Shown: positions 25,678-35,141 of the stretch, one piece after another
Layout: every line of letters starts with the position of its first letter
How positions within the stretch are numbered: the stretch's first letter is position 1
Source: CAVRTJ01 sp964507185
GTDB lineage: Bacteria; Acidobacteriota; UBA4820; DSQY01
DNA: 64,000 bases
Direction: 5' to 3'
Assembly: GCA_964507185.1 (NCBI GenBank)
Contig: CAZDOY010000003.1
Span: forward strand, 62,001 to 126,000
Notes under the pieces: generated by a model
What the model was told of the DNA's origin: nothing
Database searches by the model: none
What the model saw: only the letters and a program-made list of their open reading frames with translations
Position numbers and translations under genes: made by a program

Positions 25678-26567
25678 CGCCCTCCGCGATAAGGCGCTGG
25701 GGCCCCCGAGTGGAATCCACGCTGGACGAAGTCCTCCCTCCGGTCGAACAACCCCCGCGTGTCCTCCATGAAGCCATGCGTTACAGCGTCATGGCCGGAG
25801 GAAAGCGGCTGAGACCGATTCTTGCGCTCTCAGCCTACACCGCGTGCGGCGGCGACAATCCAGAGTCGATCCTCCCGGCGGCCTCAGCCCTGGAATTGTT
25901 CCATACCTACAGCCTCATTCATGACGACCTGCCCTCGATGGATGACGATACGCTGCGGCGGGGGAAGCCGACCAACCACGTCATTTTCGGAGAGGCCATA
26001 GCAGTGTTAGCCGGAGACGCCCTGCAGACGTTAGGCTCGTTTCTCCTCTGCACAGAGCCTAGAGGTGCGCGATGGACGGCGCGAAGAAACAAGGCATCCC
26101 GTGAAGTGCTCACCGCACTCGGATCCAGGGGCATGGTGGGCGGCCAGGTCCTGGACCTGCAGCTTACGGGCACGGCGGGAATGGTTTCCGAAAAGGACCT
26201 CCTCAAGATCCACAACCTGAAGACGGGACGCTTCCTCGAAGCTTGTGTGCAGGCCGGCGCCATCTGGGCGGGCGCGAGGGCCGAGCGCCGGAAGGCTCTG
26301 CGCAGGTATGGCCAAGCCATCGGGCTGGCATTCCAGATCATGGACGACATTCTCGACGAAACGGCCTCTTCGGAGGACCTCGGCAAGACGGCCGGCAAGG
26401 ATTCGGCCCAGGGTAAAGCTACCTTTCCGGCCTTGTGGGGGCTGGAAGAGTCCAGGATGGCGGCGCAGCGGCTTCTCTCCGAAGCCTTGCGCGCGGTCTC
26501 CGACCTGGGCCCACCCAGCCAGGAACTGAGGGAACTGGCCCATTTCGTGGTGAATCGCGGACGATGA
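25674..26567 (+). CDS. ispA: Farnesyl/geranyl diphosphate synthase
   Basis: 297 residues. It condenses isopentenyl diphosphate with allylic diphosphates to make farnesyl (possibly geranylgeranyl) diphosphate. Both Asp-rich motifs are intact: HDDLPSMDDDTLRRGKPT and FQIMDDILDE, with GGKRLRP near residue 42. Chain length cannot be fixed from motifs, but the XseB-linked position fits IspA. Overlaps tlyA as ATGA. Confidence 0.93.
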   Translation: MTPSAIRRWGPRVESTLDEVLPPVEQPPRVLHEAMRYSVMAGGKRLRPILALSAYTACGGDNPESILPAASALELFHTYSLIHDDLPSMDDDTLRRGKPTNHVIFGEAIAVLAGDALQTLGSFLLCTEPRGARWTARRNKASREVLTALGSRGMVGGQVLDLQLTGTAGMVSEKDLLKIHNLKTGRFLEACVQAGAIWAGARAERRKALRRYGQAIGLAFQIMDDILDETASSEDLGKTAGKDSAQGKATFPALWGLEESRMAAQRLLSEALRAVSDLGPPSQELRELAHFVVNRGR

Positions 26568-27307
26568 AGGAGCGCGCCGACAAACTGGTCGTGGCGCAAG
26601 GTCTGGCCTCGACGAGACAGAAGGCCCAGGCGCTCATCATGGCCGGGCAAATTTACGCGGCCGAGGTCCGGATCGACAAGGCCGGTCACCTCCTGCCCGC
26701 GGACGTGGTATTGACCCTGCGCGGCAAGAGTTGCCCCTATGTCAGCCGGGGGGGACTCAAGCTGGAAGGTGCGCTGGATCAGTTGGGGTTGTCGGTCACA
26801 GGTTGGATCTGTGCCGACGTGGGGGCCTCGACGGGCGGTTTCACAGACTGCCTTCTCCAGAGGGGCGCGGCGAAAGTTTACGCCCTCGACGTCGGACATG
26901 GCCAGCTGGACTTCAGCCTGAGGTTCGATTCCCGCGTGGTGGTCCTGGAGGGCGTCAATGCCCGGTACCTCCCCCCGGATTTCTATCCGGATGCGATCCA
27001 ATTAGTGGTGGCGGACGCTTCCTTCATTTCGCTCAAACTTCTCCTGCCCGCGATCAAGGCAAGCGCTCCCGAGGCCCGCGTCCTCGCTCTCGTCAAGCCG
27101 CAGTTCGAAGCAGGACGGAATAAAGTCGGCAAGGGAGGCGTAGTCAGAGACCAGAAGGTGAGAGACCTCGCCGTAAGATCGGTGTGTCAATACGCCGTCG
27201 AACTGGGGTATACTCATAAGGCTACGATAGAGAGTCCCGTGAAGGGTCCGAAGGGCAATGTCGAGTACTTCATAGACCTGAGGCCCGAACAAACGGACAG
27301 ACCATGA
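26564..27307 (+). CDS. tlyA: TlyA-family rRNA 2'-O-methyltransferase
   Basis: 247 residues. An N-terminal S4 RNA-binding domain (ERADKLVVAQGLASTRQKAQALIMAGQIYA) is followed by an FtsJ-like methyltransferase (YVSRGGLKLEGAL, the SAM loop ADVGASTGGFTDCLL, and VKPQFEAGRNKVGKGGVVRD). TlyA proteins methylate 16S and/or 23S rRNA; the old hemolysin label is not supported for most members. The ATG at 26564 overlaps the ispA stop and the 3' end overlaps nadK, so the four genes xseB-ispA-tlyA-nadK are coupled. Confidence 0.92.
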   Translation: MKERADKLVVAQGLASTRQKAQALIMAGQIYAAEVRIDKAGHLLPADVVLTLRGKSCPYVSRGGLKLEGALDQLGLSVTGWICADVGASTGGFTDCLLQRGAAKVYALDVGHGQLDFSLRFDSRVVVLEGVNARYLPPDFYPDAIQLVVADASFISLKLLLPAIKASAPEARVLALVKPQFEAGRNKVGKGGVVRDQKVRDLAVRSVCQYAVELGYTHKATIESPVKGPKGNVEYFIDLRPEQTDRP

Positions 27308-28182
27308 GCGCAAAACGGCACACCAGCGTAGGCATTGTCGCAAAGCCACAGCCTGAGGGCAGCTTGCCGCTGCTGGACGAATTGATCGCGTGGCTTACGG
27401 AACGGGAAGTTTCGTTCATTCTAGATCCCGAGGCGGCCCGCCTGACCGAAATCAGCGGGAAAGTGCTCGACAGGATGAGCCTGCCATCGGCCGCGGACCT
27501 CGTGGTGGTGCTTGGGGGAGATGGAACGCTGCTGTCCGTCGCCAGGCATTGCGGTTCTTCACCGGTTCCCATTCTCGGCGTTAATTTGGGTCATCTCGGA
27601 TTTCTCACGGAAATCAGCACCGGTGAGATTTTCCCGGTTCTCGAGAAATACCTTGACGGTTCGGCGTCGATCGAAAGCCGGATGATGCTGGAAGCCACTC
27701 TCGTAAGGCACGATTCCGTCGTCGCCAGATTCAAGTGCCTCAACGACGTGGTTTTCAACAAGGCGGCACTCGCGCGGATGATCGAGATCCGCGTTGAAGT
27801 CGGAGGCGTTCTCCTGACCAAGATGCGCGCCGACGGCTTGATTGTATCCACGCCTACCGGTTCCACGGCCTACAATCTGTCTGCCGGCGGCCCCATCCTC
27901 ACACCGGGCATGGACGGTGTGATCATCACCCCTCTGTGTCCGCACACCCTGACAATACGGCCGTTGATCGTCGACGGCCGAGCGCCTATCACCATTACCC
28001 TGACCAAGGAATCGGGCGAGGTCTTCCTCACGGCGGACGGTCAGTCCGGCCATCCCGTGGAAATGGGTGACCGCGTCCGGATCGAAAAATCCTCCGACGT
28101 GGTGCGCCTGGTCACGTCGCGAGAGCGAAACTACTTCGCCCTGCTGCGCGAAAAGCTCGGCTGGGGGACCCAGTATCCATGA
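27304..28182 (+). CDS. nadK: NAD kinase
   Basis: 292 residues. It phosphorylates NAD to NADP. The catalytic GGDGT motif (in VVVLGGDGTLLSVAR), the LGFLTEI segment and TPTGSTAYNLSAGGPI are present. The ATG overlaps the tlyA stop. The normal length and complete motifs argue for a functional enzyme. Confidence 0.95.
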   Translation: MSAKRHTSVGIVAKPQPEGSLPLLDELIAWLTEREVSFILDPEAARLTEISGKVLDRMSLPSAADLVVVLGGDGTLLSVARHCGSSPVPILGVNLGHLGFLTEISTGEIFPVLEKYLDGSASIESRMMLEATLVRHDSVVARFKCLNDVVFNKAALARMIEIRVEVGGVLLTKMRADGLIVSTPTGSTAYNLSAGGPILTPGMDGVIITPLCPHTLTIRPLIVDGRAPITITLTKESGEVFLTADGQSGHPVEMGDRVRIEKSSDVVRLVTSRERNYFALLREKLGWGTQYP

Positions 28183-28318
28183 ACGGAGTGCGCCGCTTGC
28201 CGGCCTCGGACCCATGCTCGTGCATCCTGTGCTATCCTCAGGAGCGGTGCTTGCTGACTCAATCGACCCCTACCTCATTATGCTCGTCACAGTGGGACAA
28301 ATTTATGGAGGTTACCTC

Positions 28319-29401
28319 ATGAAGAAACGCTCATCCGTCATCGGCGCCGGTGCCGTCTTTCTTCTGGCGTGCGCCCTGAGTCTGGTCGTCCTGGCGGCCA
28401 ACCCGCAGAAGCCGGCAGTAAAACAGGAAAAGACGGCGGCCGCCGCCGCCGTCAAGGAGGTTCCCCCCGCTTCGAAGCCCGACGCGGTCGTGGAAGATAC
28501 CACTTTTGATGCCGGGACCGTTACTCGCGGCGATACCATCACGCACGATTTCGTCGTAAAAAACGAGGGCAAGGGGACTCTTGAAGTGACCCGCGTCCAA
28601 CCCACCTGCGGATGCACCGTCACGAAGTTCGACAGGACCATCGCTCCCGGCAAGACGGGCAAGATAACGGCCAGCGTTCACACGGCCGCATTCTCGGGTC
28701 CGATTCACAAAACCATTATGGTGGCGACCAATGACGCGAAGATGGCCAATTTCCAGCTGTCCATCAAGGCCGTGGTCAAGTCCATCCTAAACGTTTCCCC
28801 TCAGGAAAACCAGAACTTCGGCCTCGTCTTCAAGGGACAGTCCATGGAGAAGACCTTCGACATCAAGTCGTCGGATGGGAAGCCCTTTGAGATCACGTCC
28901 GTTCAGGCGCAGGATAATAACCTGAAGTACGACCTCAGCCAGGCCAAGGACCACCAGTCGGCCATTTTCAAGGTCATCCTGCCCGCGGACCATCCCGTCG
29001 GCCCCATAAACGGCCGTTTCACCCTGATGACGACGCACCCCAAGGTTCACACCCTCAACCTCAACGTGTTCGGAACCATCCGGGACCCCCTCACCATATA
29101 CCCTCAGGACATCGTCTTTACGGGACTCAACAAGGATTACATCAACGAGCACCCGGACGATATTTCCCTGAACAAGACCATCACGCTTGCCTACGAGCAG
29201 GGTCCCGGACTCAAGATCGAGAAGGTCACGTCAAGCCTCAAGAACCTCGAGGCCACCGTGCAGACGATTACGCCCGACCAGCGGTACAGCATCAAGCTTC
29301 ATCTCAAACCACCCGTCGAACTGGGCGATTTCAGCGGCGAGGTTACGGTAAAGACGAACAAGAAGACGGTCACCATTCCGGTCCGCGGCAAGATCTTCTA
29401 G
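28319..29401 (+). CDS. Secreted DUF1573-domain protein
   Basis: 360 residues with a Sec signal peptide (cleavage near VLAAN). Residues about 60-150 are a DUF1573 domain with its FDAGTVTRGDTITHDFVVKNEGKGTLEV pattern and the PTCGCT cysteines. A second, related Ig-like region (FGLVFKGQSMEKTFDI onward) and a C-terminal beta-rich repeat follow. DUF1573 proteins are periplasmic or surface proteins of unknown function. The ATG follows GGAGG. It ends 27 bases before a strong terminator. Confidence 0.85.
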   Translation: MKKRSSVIGAGAVFLLACALSLVVLAANPQKPAVKQEKTAAAAAVKEVPPASKPDAVVEDTTFDAGTVTRGDTITHDFVVKNEGKGTLEVTRVQPTCGCTVTKFDRTIAPGKTGKITASVHTAAFSGPIHKTIMVATNDAKMANFQLSIKAVVKSILNVSPQENQNFGLVFKGQSMEKTFDIKSSDGKPFEITSVQAQDNNLKYDLSQAKDHQSAIFKVILPADHPVGPINGRFTLMTTHPKVHTLNLNVFGTIRDPLTIYPQDIVFTGLNKDYINEHPDDISLNKTITLAYEQGPGLKIEKVTSSLKNLEATVQTITPDQRYSIKLHLKPPVELGDFSGEVTVKTNKKTVTIPVRGKIF

Positions 29402-29427
29402 ATTTGCCGCAGCATGGCCGAGACACG

Positions 29428-29456
29428 AAAAGGCGGGGGCCTGGCCCCCGCCTTTT
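29428..29456. terminator. Bidirectional rho-independent terminator
   Basis: AAAAGGCGGGGGC (29428-29440) and GCCCCCGCCTTTT (29444-29456) form a perfect 13-bp stem with a CTG loop. It lies between the 3' ends of the DUF1573 gene and efp, with T runs usable in both directions. Confidence 0.9.
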
Positions 29457-29479
29457 CTGTCCGTACCCATGCCCGACTC

Positions 29480-30043
29480 TCAGCTTCCCCGCTCCCGGTA
29501 AGTTCCCGTCCGCGTGTCCACGACAATCCGGTCCCCGGCGTTCAGATGGAATGGGACGCTGACGACGGCCCCTGTGTTGCATGTCGCCGGTTTTCCCCCC
29601 GACACCGTGTCGCCCTTGAAACCGGGCTCCGTCTCGAGGATGGTCAGGGTCACGAAGTTCGGCAGGTCCACGCCTAGAGGCTCGGTGCCGTGAAGCAGTA
29701 CGCTGACCTCGAGGTTCTCGGTCAGGTATTGCACCGAGTCGCCGAGAACGTCTTTCGGTATCGCGAGCTGTTCGTAGGTCTGCTGGTCCATAAAATGGAA
29801 GATGTCCTCCTCCCTGTAGAGGAATTGCATTTTGGCTTCCTGGGTCTCCGCCGTCTCGACCTTGTCGCCCGCCTTGACCGTTTTCTCGAGGACCTGGCCT
29901 GTCCGCAGGTTCCGCACCTTGGCCCGCGCGAAGGCCGAACCCTTGCCGGGCTTCACGTGGTCCACGTCCACGACATCGTAGGCGGCCCCATCGATAAGAA
30001 GTTTCACACCTTTACGTATCTGGTTGCTGCTGATAAACCCCAT
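29480..30043 (-). CDS. efp: Translation elongation factor P
   Basis: 187 residues, normal length. Three OB-like domains. The loop HVKPGKGSAFARAK carries the Lys (in GKG) that is modified in EpmAB-type organisms, and the C-terminal signature ETEPGFKGDTVSGGKPATCNTG is present. It relieves ribosome stalling at polyproline. The ATG follows GGAGG. It is the last gene of the minus-strand pil cluster, 26 bases after the Roadblock gene, and ends at the bidirectional terminator. Confidence 0.97.
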   Translation of the reverse strand: MGFISSNQIRKGVKLLIDGAAYDVVDVDHVKPGKGSAFARAKVRNLRTGQVLEKTVKAGDKVETAETQEAKMQFLYREEDIFHFMDQQTYEQLAIPKDVLGDSVQYLTENLEVSVLLHGTEPLGVDLPNFVTLTILETEPGFKGDTVSGGKPATCNTGAVVSVPFHLNAGDRIVVDTRTGTYRERGS

Positions 30044-30069
30044 GAGGCGGCCTCCAAAATTTTAGGGAG

Positions 30070-30426
30070 TTATTTTAAAGCATCTTGGAACTGGTGGGCA
30101 ATCCTCTGCACTTCGAAGCGCGTCTTGCCTGTGGCCTCGGAGGGCGTCGTGACGAGCAAAATGAAGAGTCCTTCGGATAAAGCAAATAGGATGACGTTCT
30201 GAGACTCGGTGCGAACTATGAATTCGTTCAGCCGGCCAAGAGCCAGTTCCGAGCGCAGCCTTTGCATTGTCCTGAGAATTCCGTTCATCTCGGCGCTCAG
30301 GACCTCATGGGGCACTTCAGCCGCTCTTACCGTGCTTTCGATCTCGATGCCGTCGTCTCCGACCACAGCCACCGCCCGGAGGCCCGGCAAGGCTTCCAAT
30401 AGTCTCGTGAACTGCTGTTCAAACAT
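30070..30426 (-). CDS. Roadblock/LC7-domain protein (MglB-like)
   Basis: 118 residues, one Roadblock/LC7 domain: LLEALPGLRAVAVVGDDGIEIES followed by central helices and FALSEGLFILLVTT. In Myxococcus, MglB-type proteins act as GTPase-activating proteins for the polarity switch MglA; other members are general regulators of small GTPases. No MglA-like GTPase gene is in the window. It overlaps the TPR gene by 8 bases and lies in the type IV pilus cluster, which would fit a pilus or polarity role (inference). Confidence 0.83.
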   Translation of the reverse strand: MFEQQFTRLLEALPGLRAVAVVGDDGIEIESTVRAAEVPHEVLSAEMNGILRTMQRLRSELALGRLNEFIVRTESQNVILFALSEGLFILLVTTPSEATGKTRFEVQRIAHQFQDALK

Positions 30427-31519
30427 TGGCCCCCTCCCTGATTCGGCGCAGCCACCCCTCCAGCAGTTCGATCCGCTTGCTACGAACGGCCTTTCTGACG
30501 TCCACTTCCTGCACGGCCGGACCTTCCTGCTCCACCCCTGCCATGCCCGTCATGAGCCGCGAGATCCTCTCTCTGATCGCAGCGCTTTCGGGCTCCTTGA
30601 GCAGAATACGCTGGTAGATCTCGATAGCCTTCTCCGGGTATCCCTGCTTTTCGTACAGCTCAGCAAGGGTCATGGTGTTCAGCGAGACATCGGCGGTATC
30701 CTCTACGATCTCGGGGGAAGGGTACACCCGCTCCTCGACGTCCGTCTCGCTTTCGCTCGTTTCGGAGGTCAGCGTGGCCATGCGATCTGTTTCCACGTCC
30801 TCGTCGAGGGGCTGGTCGTCGGCGCTTCCGGCCCTCAGAAAGTCCGGTTGGGACAGTGCGCTCGATTCGAGAGCCAGGGGATCTTCGTCCATGTCCGGGA
30901 TTTCCCACACGTCAGACGATTCATTCGCTGATGCCGGCGCATCGTCGACCGAATCCTCCACGGACTCCACGGGAGGGACGGGTAGCATCACCGTGTGGGC
31001 CGGGTCTTCCTCGGCTTCTGCAACAGGGCCCGCTTCCGCTTCGCGTGCCGATTCGTCCGGCCTCCCGGGGGATTGGCCAGCCTCGCCACCGGCGAGTGCA
31101 TCTGATGCTTCATGATGCCCCGATTCCCCCTTGATCCTTCCGATCCTCTCTTTGACTTGCGCCTTGCCAGGATCAAAGAGCTCAACAATCTGGTAGTGCC
31201 GGAGAGCCAAGTCCTTCTCACCCTGGGAGTAATAGATATCGGCGGCGAGGTGATTCGCCGCCACGTTCTCCGGCAGCGCCTTCAGGACCCGCTCCACCAT
31301 GCCGTGAGCATCTTCCAGGCGATCCCCCGCAAGATAGAGCTGCGCAAGCAGAATCCTGGCCTGCCAATGGTTCGGGTTCTGGTCCAATCCCTTTTCGCAG
31401 ATCCCCACGGCCTCGTCGAACCGGCCCATCTTCTGATACTCGCGTGCCAAATCGAAGAACCGACGCATTTTCGGATCTTCTCTGATCTGGGTCTCCAGTT
31501 CGGCGAGACTGAACTCCAT
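30419..31519 (-). CDS. TPR protein with acidic linker, pil-cluster associated
   Basis: 366 residues from the ATG at 31519 (a TTG one codon earlier is less likely). Four TPR-like units occupy residues about 5-145 (RFFDLAREYQKMGRFDEAVGICEKGL and similar). A long acidic, low-complexity linker (about 150-280) follows, then one further TPR-like unit (LAELYEKQGYPEKAIEIYQRIL). The protein is cytoplasmic by composition. Its start overlaps the lipoprotein stop by one base. Its position between a pilus-linked lipoprotein and a Roadblock protein suggests a scaffold in the same pathway, but no function is established. Confidence 0.8.
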   Translation of the reverse strand: MEFSLAELETQIREDPKMRRFFDLAREYQKMGRFDEAVGICEKGLDQNPNHWQARILLAQLYLAGDRLEDAHGMVERVLKALPENVAANHLAADIYYSQGEKDLALRHYQIVELFDPGKAQVKERIGRIKGESGHHEASDALAGGEAGQSPGRPDESAREAEAGPVAEAEEDPAHTVMLPVPPVESVEDSVDDAPASANESSDVWEIPDMDEDPLALESSALSQPDFLRAGSADDQPLDEDVETDRMATLTSETSESETDVEERVYPSPEIVEDTADVSLNTMTLAELYEKQGYPEKAIEIYQRILLKEPESAAIRERISRLMTGMAGVEQEGPAVQEVDVRKAVRSKRIELLEGWLRRIREGANV

Positions 31520-32049
31520 CAATAATTCCCAATGGAGAAATAGTAGGTGGTCTTCAGGGTCTGCACATACCCGTCCTTGTTTCGATGTGCCTTGATCACC
31601 ACCTGCATCGCCAGCCTAGCGGAATCCGTCGTGCCGGCGAAGCTTGCCGCGTTTTCCTGCAGATACGCTTCCGATACGAGAGTCACCGGTATCCGGCTGG
31701 TCACGTAGGGCTTGACCTTGATCTTGACATTTTGATCGTCACCGGCCGGAAGAGCCACCAGGTGGTGCCCGGGGTCGCTGATGAGCGTGTAGTCAGTCTG
31801 CACCTCACTCACTGTCCAGGCATCCGAGGCCACGAGCGACAACCCGGGATCGTTCAGCTTGATATTGAACAAAAAATAGACGAGCCGCGTATTGGGCGGT
31901 GTGACCCCCACGTTGACGGACGGAGGCTCAGCGCCCTTGAAGGCGAGTTCGGAAACCGGCTCGAGGTTCTTATTTGTTCCGCATCCCCCTATCAGTCCAA
32001 GAAGGATTACCCCAATGATTCCGATGAATAGGGACCTTTTTTTTTTCAT
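31519..32049 (-). CDS. Pil-cluster lipoprotein of unknown function
   Basis: 176 residues. The N-terminus is a lipoprotein signal (KKKR, hydrophobic stretch, LIGGC lipobox, Cys23). The mature part is beta-rich with no recognised domain. It begins 6 bases after the pilQ stop, so it is co-transcribed with pilMNOPQ. In many organisms a lipoprotein (PilF/TsaP type) helps the PilQ secretin assemble, but I see no TPR or LysM motif here that would identify it as one of those. Confidence 0.75.
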   Translation of the reverse strand: MKKKRSLFIGIIGVILLGLIGGCGTNKNLEPVSELAFKGAEPPSVNVGVTPPNTRLVYFLFNIKLNDPGLSLVASDAWTVSEVQTDYTLISDPGHHLVALPAGDDQNVKIKVKPYVTSRIPVTLVSEAYLQENAASFAGTTDSARLAMQVVIKAHRNKDGYVQTLKTTYYFSIGNY

Positions 32050-32055
32050 GCGCTC

Positions 32056-34566
32056 CTACCTGATGATTTTCGGAGTAAGGAAAATAAGCAACTCATCATT
32101 CGATCTGGTCTTGGACCTGTTCTTGAACAGCCACCCAAGGACGGGGATCTTCGAGAGAAAGGGCAGCCCGTTCTGCGACACGCCCTCATTGGTAACGAAG
32201 ACACCACCGATGACCGCTGTCTGTCCGTCGTGGACCTTCAGGACGGTCTTGGCCTCTTTCTTGATGATGGGCGGGGGATTGCCCGGCTCCGCGTTCGCAA
32301 AGTCGACGGAATCGTTCGTAATGTCCACGGTCATGTTGACGTTGCCGTCCGCACTGATCTGCGGCGTCACATCCAGCTTGAGGGTGGCGTTGACGAATAT
32401 GACCGAGATCTTGTCGGTCGTGGCTACCCTGATGGGTATCTGACGGCCGGACTCTATGGACGCCTTCTGGTTGTCCTGGGTCACGATGCGAGGTGCCGAC
32501 AGGACGCGGCCGCGCCCGGTGTTTTCCAGAGCGGCCAGTTTAACGTCCAGGAAGAACGACCCGGTGGTGTTGCCGAGGACCAGGTCGATGAACCCGTTTG
32601 AGGCGGTCGGTGGAAGCGTCACGGCAAAATCGCCCTGGCCGAAATTGGGAAATCCCGTTGAATTGCCGAAGTTATGCAGCGAGTATACGCCTGCCGGCCC
32701 CGAACCCGTCGCTCCGCCGTGGGTACTCGTGACGTTACCGCTGGTGTCCATCCCGGAATACCAGTTCCCGCTCCAGGTAATGCCGAAACTCTGTGACCAG
32801 GTGATGCTTGTCTCCACGATGCGCGCCTCAATCAGGACCTGCGGAGTCGCCGTGTCCAGCGAATCGATGAGTTTGAGCAGACTTGCCTTCTTGGAAGGCA
32901 CCTCCTGGATGATCAGGCTGTTGGTCCTCGGGTCCACGATTATGTGGCCCCTCTCGCTGAGGAACTTGCCTGCAATGGCGGCCATGCTGGTCGCCTTTGC
33001 GTAGGACAACCGTTTGATAAAGGTCACAGGCTCTTCGGCAAGGAGCTTCTCCTTCTGCATTCGCTGCTGTTGAGCGAACTTACGCGCAATCTCGGAGGCC
33101 GGAGCCACCCAGATCACGTTGTTCTCGTATATGTAATCCAAACCGTTATTCTTGAGGATGATGTCCATGGCCTGGTCCCACGGAACGTTGGTGAGATCCA
33201 CGGTGACCTTTCCCTGAACGCCCGGATGAACGACGATGTTCATACCGGAGATGTCGTGGAACATCCTCAGGACATCCTTGATGTCGGCGTCCTTAAGGCT
33301 GAGGGATATGGGCTCCCCGGTGTACTTGACGGATTCGCCCGAGATGGTCTTTTCCTTGAACGACAGCGGGACGCCGCCGGCAACCATCGTCTTGCCTTCC
33401 GCGCTCTTTGAGGCCGTGTCCTGAGCCACGAACAGGTCCTCGTAGCCCTTGAACTCCTTGGTTGCACCAGGCTTTATGGGTGAGAGGTCGACCTTCACCT
33501 TGTCCAGGTCTCCGGATTTCGCCTTTGCGGGCGCTGCGTTATTGGCCACGGTCCGGGACGACTGATCCTCCTTCTTGCTGGAAGCGTCCGGGCCGGGTGC
33601 CGAAGGCCTTTCATCGCCTTTGGCCAGATCCGGGGCTGCTCCCGTCTGAGGAGGAGGGGTCATGGCCTTCGGCTGGGTCTTGGAAGCGCGCTCTGCGCCG
33701 CCGTCGAGCCGGACTATTACCCTTGCGCCTTGCGAGTCGACGGTCACCGGGCTCACGGCCTTCTTCATGTCGAGCACGACCCGAGTGACCGGCGGATTGT
33801 TCTCATGAATGCCGATGCGCACCTTTTCTATGGCACCTGCACCTTCGACGCGGTTGGGAACGCTTCCCTTCTTTACGCCCAGCAGGTCAACCACGATGCG
33901 CTCGGGGTTCTTCATGGTGAAGTACTTGTACTTCGGCGCGCCATCGGCCTTAATGTCCACGGCGGACCCGTCCTGAGCGACTGCCACGCTCAACAGCCTG
34001 TCCGCCGGGCGAATGGGTGCACCGGTGGCGACGGGTGAAGCCTGTTTAGGTGTTTCGGCCGTTTTCACCGAAGCCCGGGAAGCTTGGGAGGTCGCATTTG
34101 CTTCGGGTCGAGAGGCCTTGCGCGAGGCGCCGGCAGAAGTCGGAGGCGCCGCGTTTCCAGCCCCCACTACCTTAACCAGCAACTTGTTGCCGTCGGTGGA
34201 CACGATGCATTTGGCGAGGTAGGCCTTGTGAATCTCCAGTTTGGCCAGGGCCCTGCCCTTTGCGTGGCTGATAGACTCGACCTTGACACTCCGAACGCCG
34301 TCCTTGTTGACGGCGAGCGTCTTCGGCAGGTTCGACACGTCCACGTCGGCCATATCTACGACGAACGTCTCTGGATCATAGTCGTAGTAAGTATAGTCCA
34401 TTATCGGATAGTTTCCGGTCACCTCGACGACCACTGCACCGTTCTGCGATGAAGTGGTGAGATCGTGCAATGCGTTCAACGTGGCAGGCGAGGCGTCCAC
34501 CGCCCAGACGGTCCAAGCGGCCAAACAGCTGAGAACCGTCATCCAAACGGCAATTCGCTTACTCAT
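32056..34566 (-). CDS. pilQ: Type IV pilus secretin PilQ
   Basis: 836 residues with a signal peptide (to about residue 25). Two AMIN domains (about 30-135 and 195-290) bind peptidoglycan, followed by a Pro/Ser/Lys-rich linker. The N0/STN domain lies at about 410-480 (ISLSLKDADIKDVLRMFHDISGMNIVVHPGVQGKVT), then N1, and the outer-membrane secretin pore at about 590-836, ending VFVTNEGVSQNGLPFLSKIPVLGWLFKNR, the classic secretin terminus. It forms the exit pore for the pilus. It shares an ATGA overlap with pilP. Confidence 0.96.
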   Translation of the reverse strand: MSKRIAVWMTVLSCLAAWTVWAVDASPATLNALHDLTTSSQNGAVVVEVTGNYPIMDYTYYDYDPETFVVDMADVDVSNLPKTLAVNKDGVRSVKVESISHAKGRALAKLEIHKAYLAKCIVSTDGNKLLVKVVGAGNAAPPTSAGASRKASRPEANATSQASRASVKTAETPKQASPVATGAPIRPADRLLSVAVAQDGSAVDIKADGAPKYKYFTMKNPERIVVDLLGVKKGSVPNRVEGAGAIEKVRIGIHENNPPVTRVVLDMKKAVSPVTVDSQGARVIVRLDGGAERASKTQPKAMTPPPQTGAAPDLAKGDERPSAPGPDASSKKEDQSSRTVANNAAPAKAKSGDLDKVKVDLSPIKPGATKEFKGYEDLFVAQDTASKSAEGKTMVAGGVPLSFKEKTISGESVKYTGEPISLSLKDADIKDVLRMFHDISGMNIVVHPGVQGKVTVDLTNVPWDQAMDIILKNNGLDYIYENNVIWVAPASEIARKFAQQQRMQKEKLLAEEPVTFIKRLSYAKATSMAAIAGKFLSERGHIIVDPRTNSLIIQEVPSKKASLLKLIDSLDTATPQVLIEARIVETSITWSQSFGITWSGNWYSGMDTSGNVTSTHGGATGSGPAGVYSLHNFGNSTGFPNFGQGDFAVTLPPTASNGFIDLVLGNTTGSFFLDVKLAALENTGRGRVLSAPRIVTQDNQKASIESGRQIPIRVATTDKISVIFVNATLKLDVTPQISADGNVNMTVDITNDSVDFANAEPGNPPPIIKKEAKTVLKVHDGQTAVIGGVFVTNEGVSQNGLPFLSKIPVLGWLFKNRSKTRSNDELLIFLTPKIIR

Positions 34567-35141
34567 TGTCCCTCCCCTTCTTGGCTCCTAATCTTGAGAA
34601 CCAGGTTGCGGAACGGCTTGATGGCGGTTGGGTCATTCAGTTCCTGCTGGACGGTCACCTCTCCCTCCTTGAACGAGACATTGAGGACGATGCCATCCGC
34701 GAAGTGCTCGCCCGCTTTGACTTTGTAGGGCTTGCTATCGGGCCCCTGAAACCACGCTACCGTACCGTGAGGCGTCTTGACGATGGCTTCCAGGGAGCAG
34801 GCCTCAACCGTGAAACGGGACAGTCCCGTCGTGCCCCGCTTGACTTTCACTTGAGAACCGGCGCCGAACGCGCCCCTGACCAGCGGGCTGAAAGGATCCC
34901 TCTCCGTTGCGTGCCGGTAAAGGGACTCACCTTCCATCAGCAGGCTGTCATCTGGACGCTCCGATGCCGCCTGCCCCGTGGCTTGCTGGGGAGAGATCAA
35001 AGCGGCCGGGGAAGCCTGCTGCGGTGAAACCTGCTCCTGAACGTGCTGAAGGGTCTTCACAGGTCTTTGAGCCGCCACTCCCCCGAGCCAGCCGACAGCG
35101 ATTCCTGCGATACAATACAGGATTAGTCGTCGCCTCATCAT
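34563..35141 (-). CDS. pilP: Type IV pilus assembly lipoprotein-like PilP
   Basis: 192 residues. It has a hydrophobic N-terminus without a lipobox Cys (AVGWLGGVAAQRP), a linker, and the PilP domain with RDPFSPL (about residue 81) followed by the small beta-sandwich that links PilNO to PilQ. E. coli- and Pseudomonas-type PilP are lipoproteins; here the acylation Cys is absent, so a membrane anchor or signal peptide is expected instead. ATGA overlaps on both sides. Confidence 0.9.
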   Translation of the reverse strand: MMRRRLILYCIAGIAVGWLGGVAAQRPVKTLQHVQEQVSPQQASPAALISPQQATGQAASERPDDSLLMEGESLYRHATERDPFSPLVRGAFGAGSQVKVKRGTTGLSRFTVEACSLEAIVKTPHGTVAWFQGPDSKPYKVKAGEHFADGIVLNVSFKEGEVTVQQELNDPTAIKPFRNLVLKIRSQEGEGQ

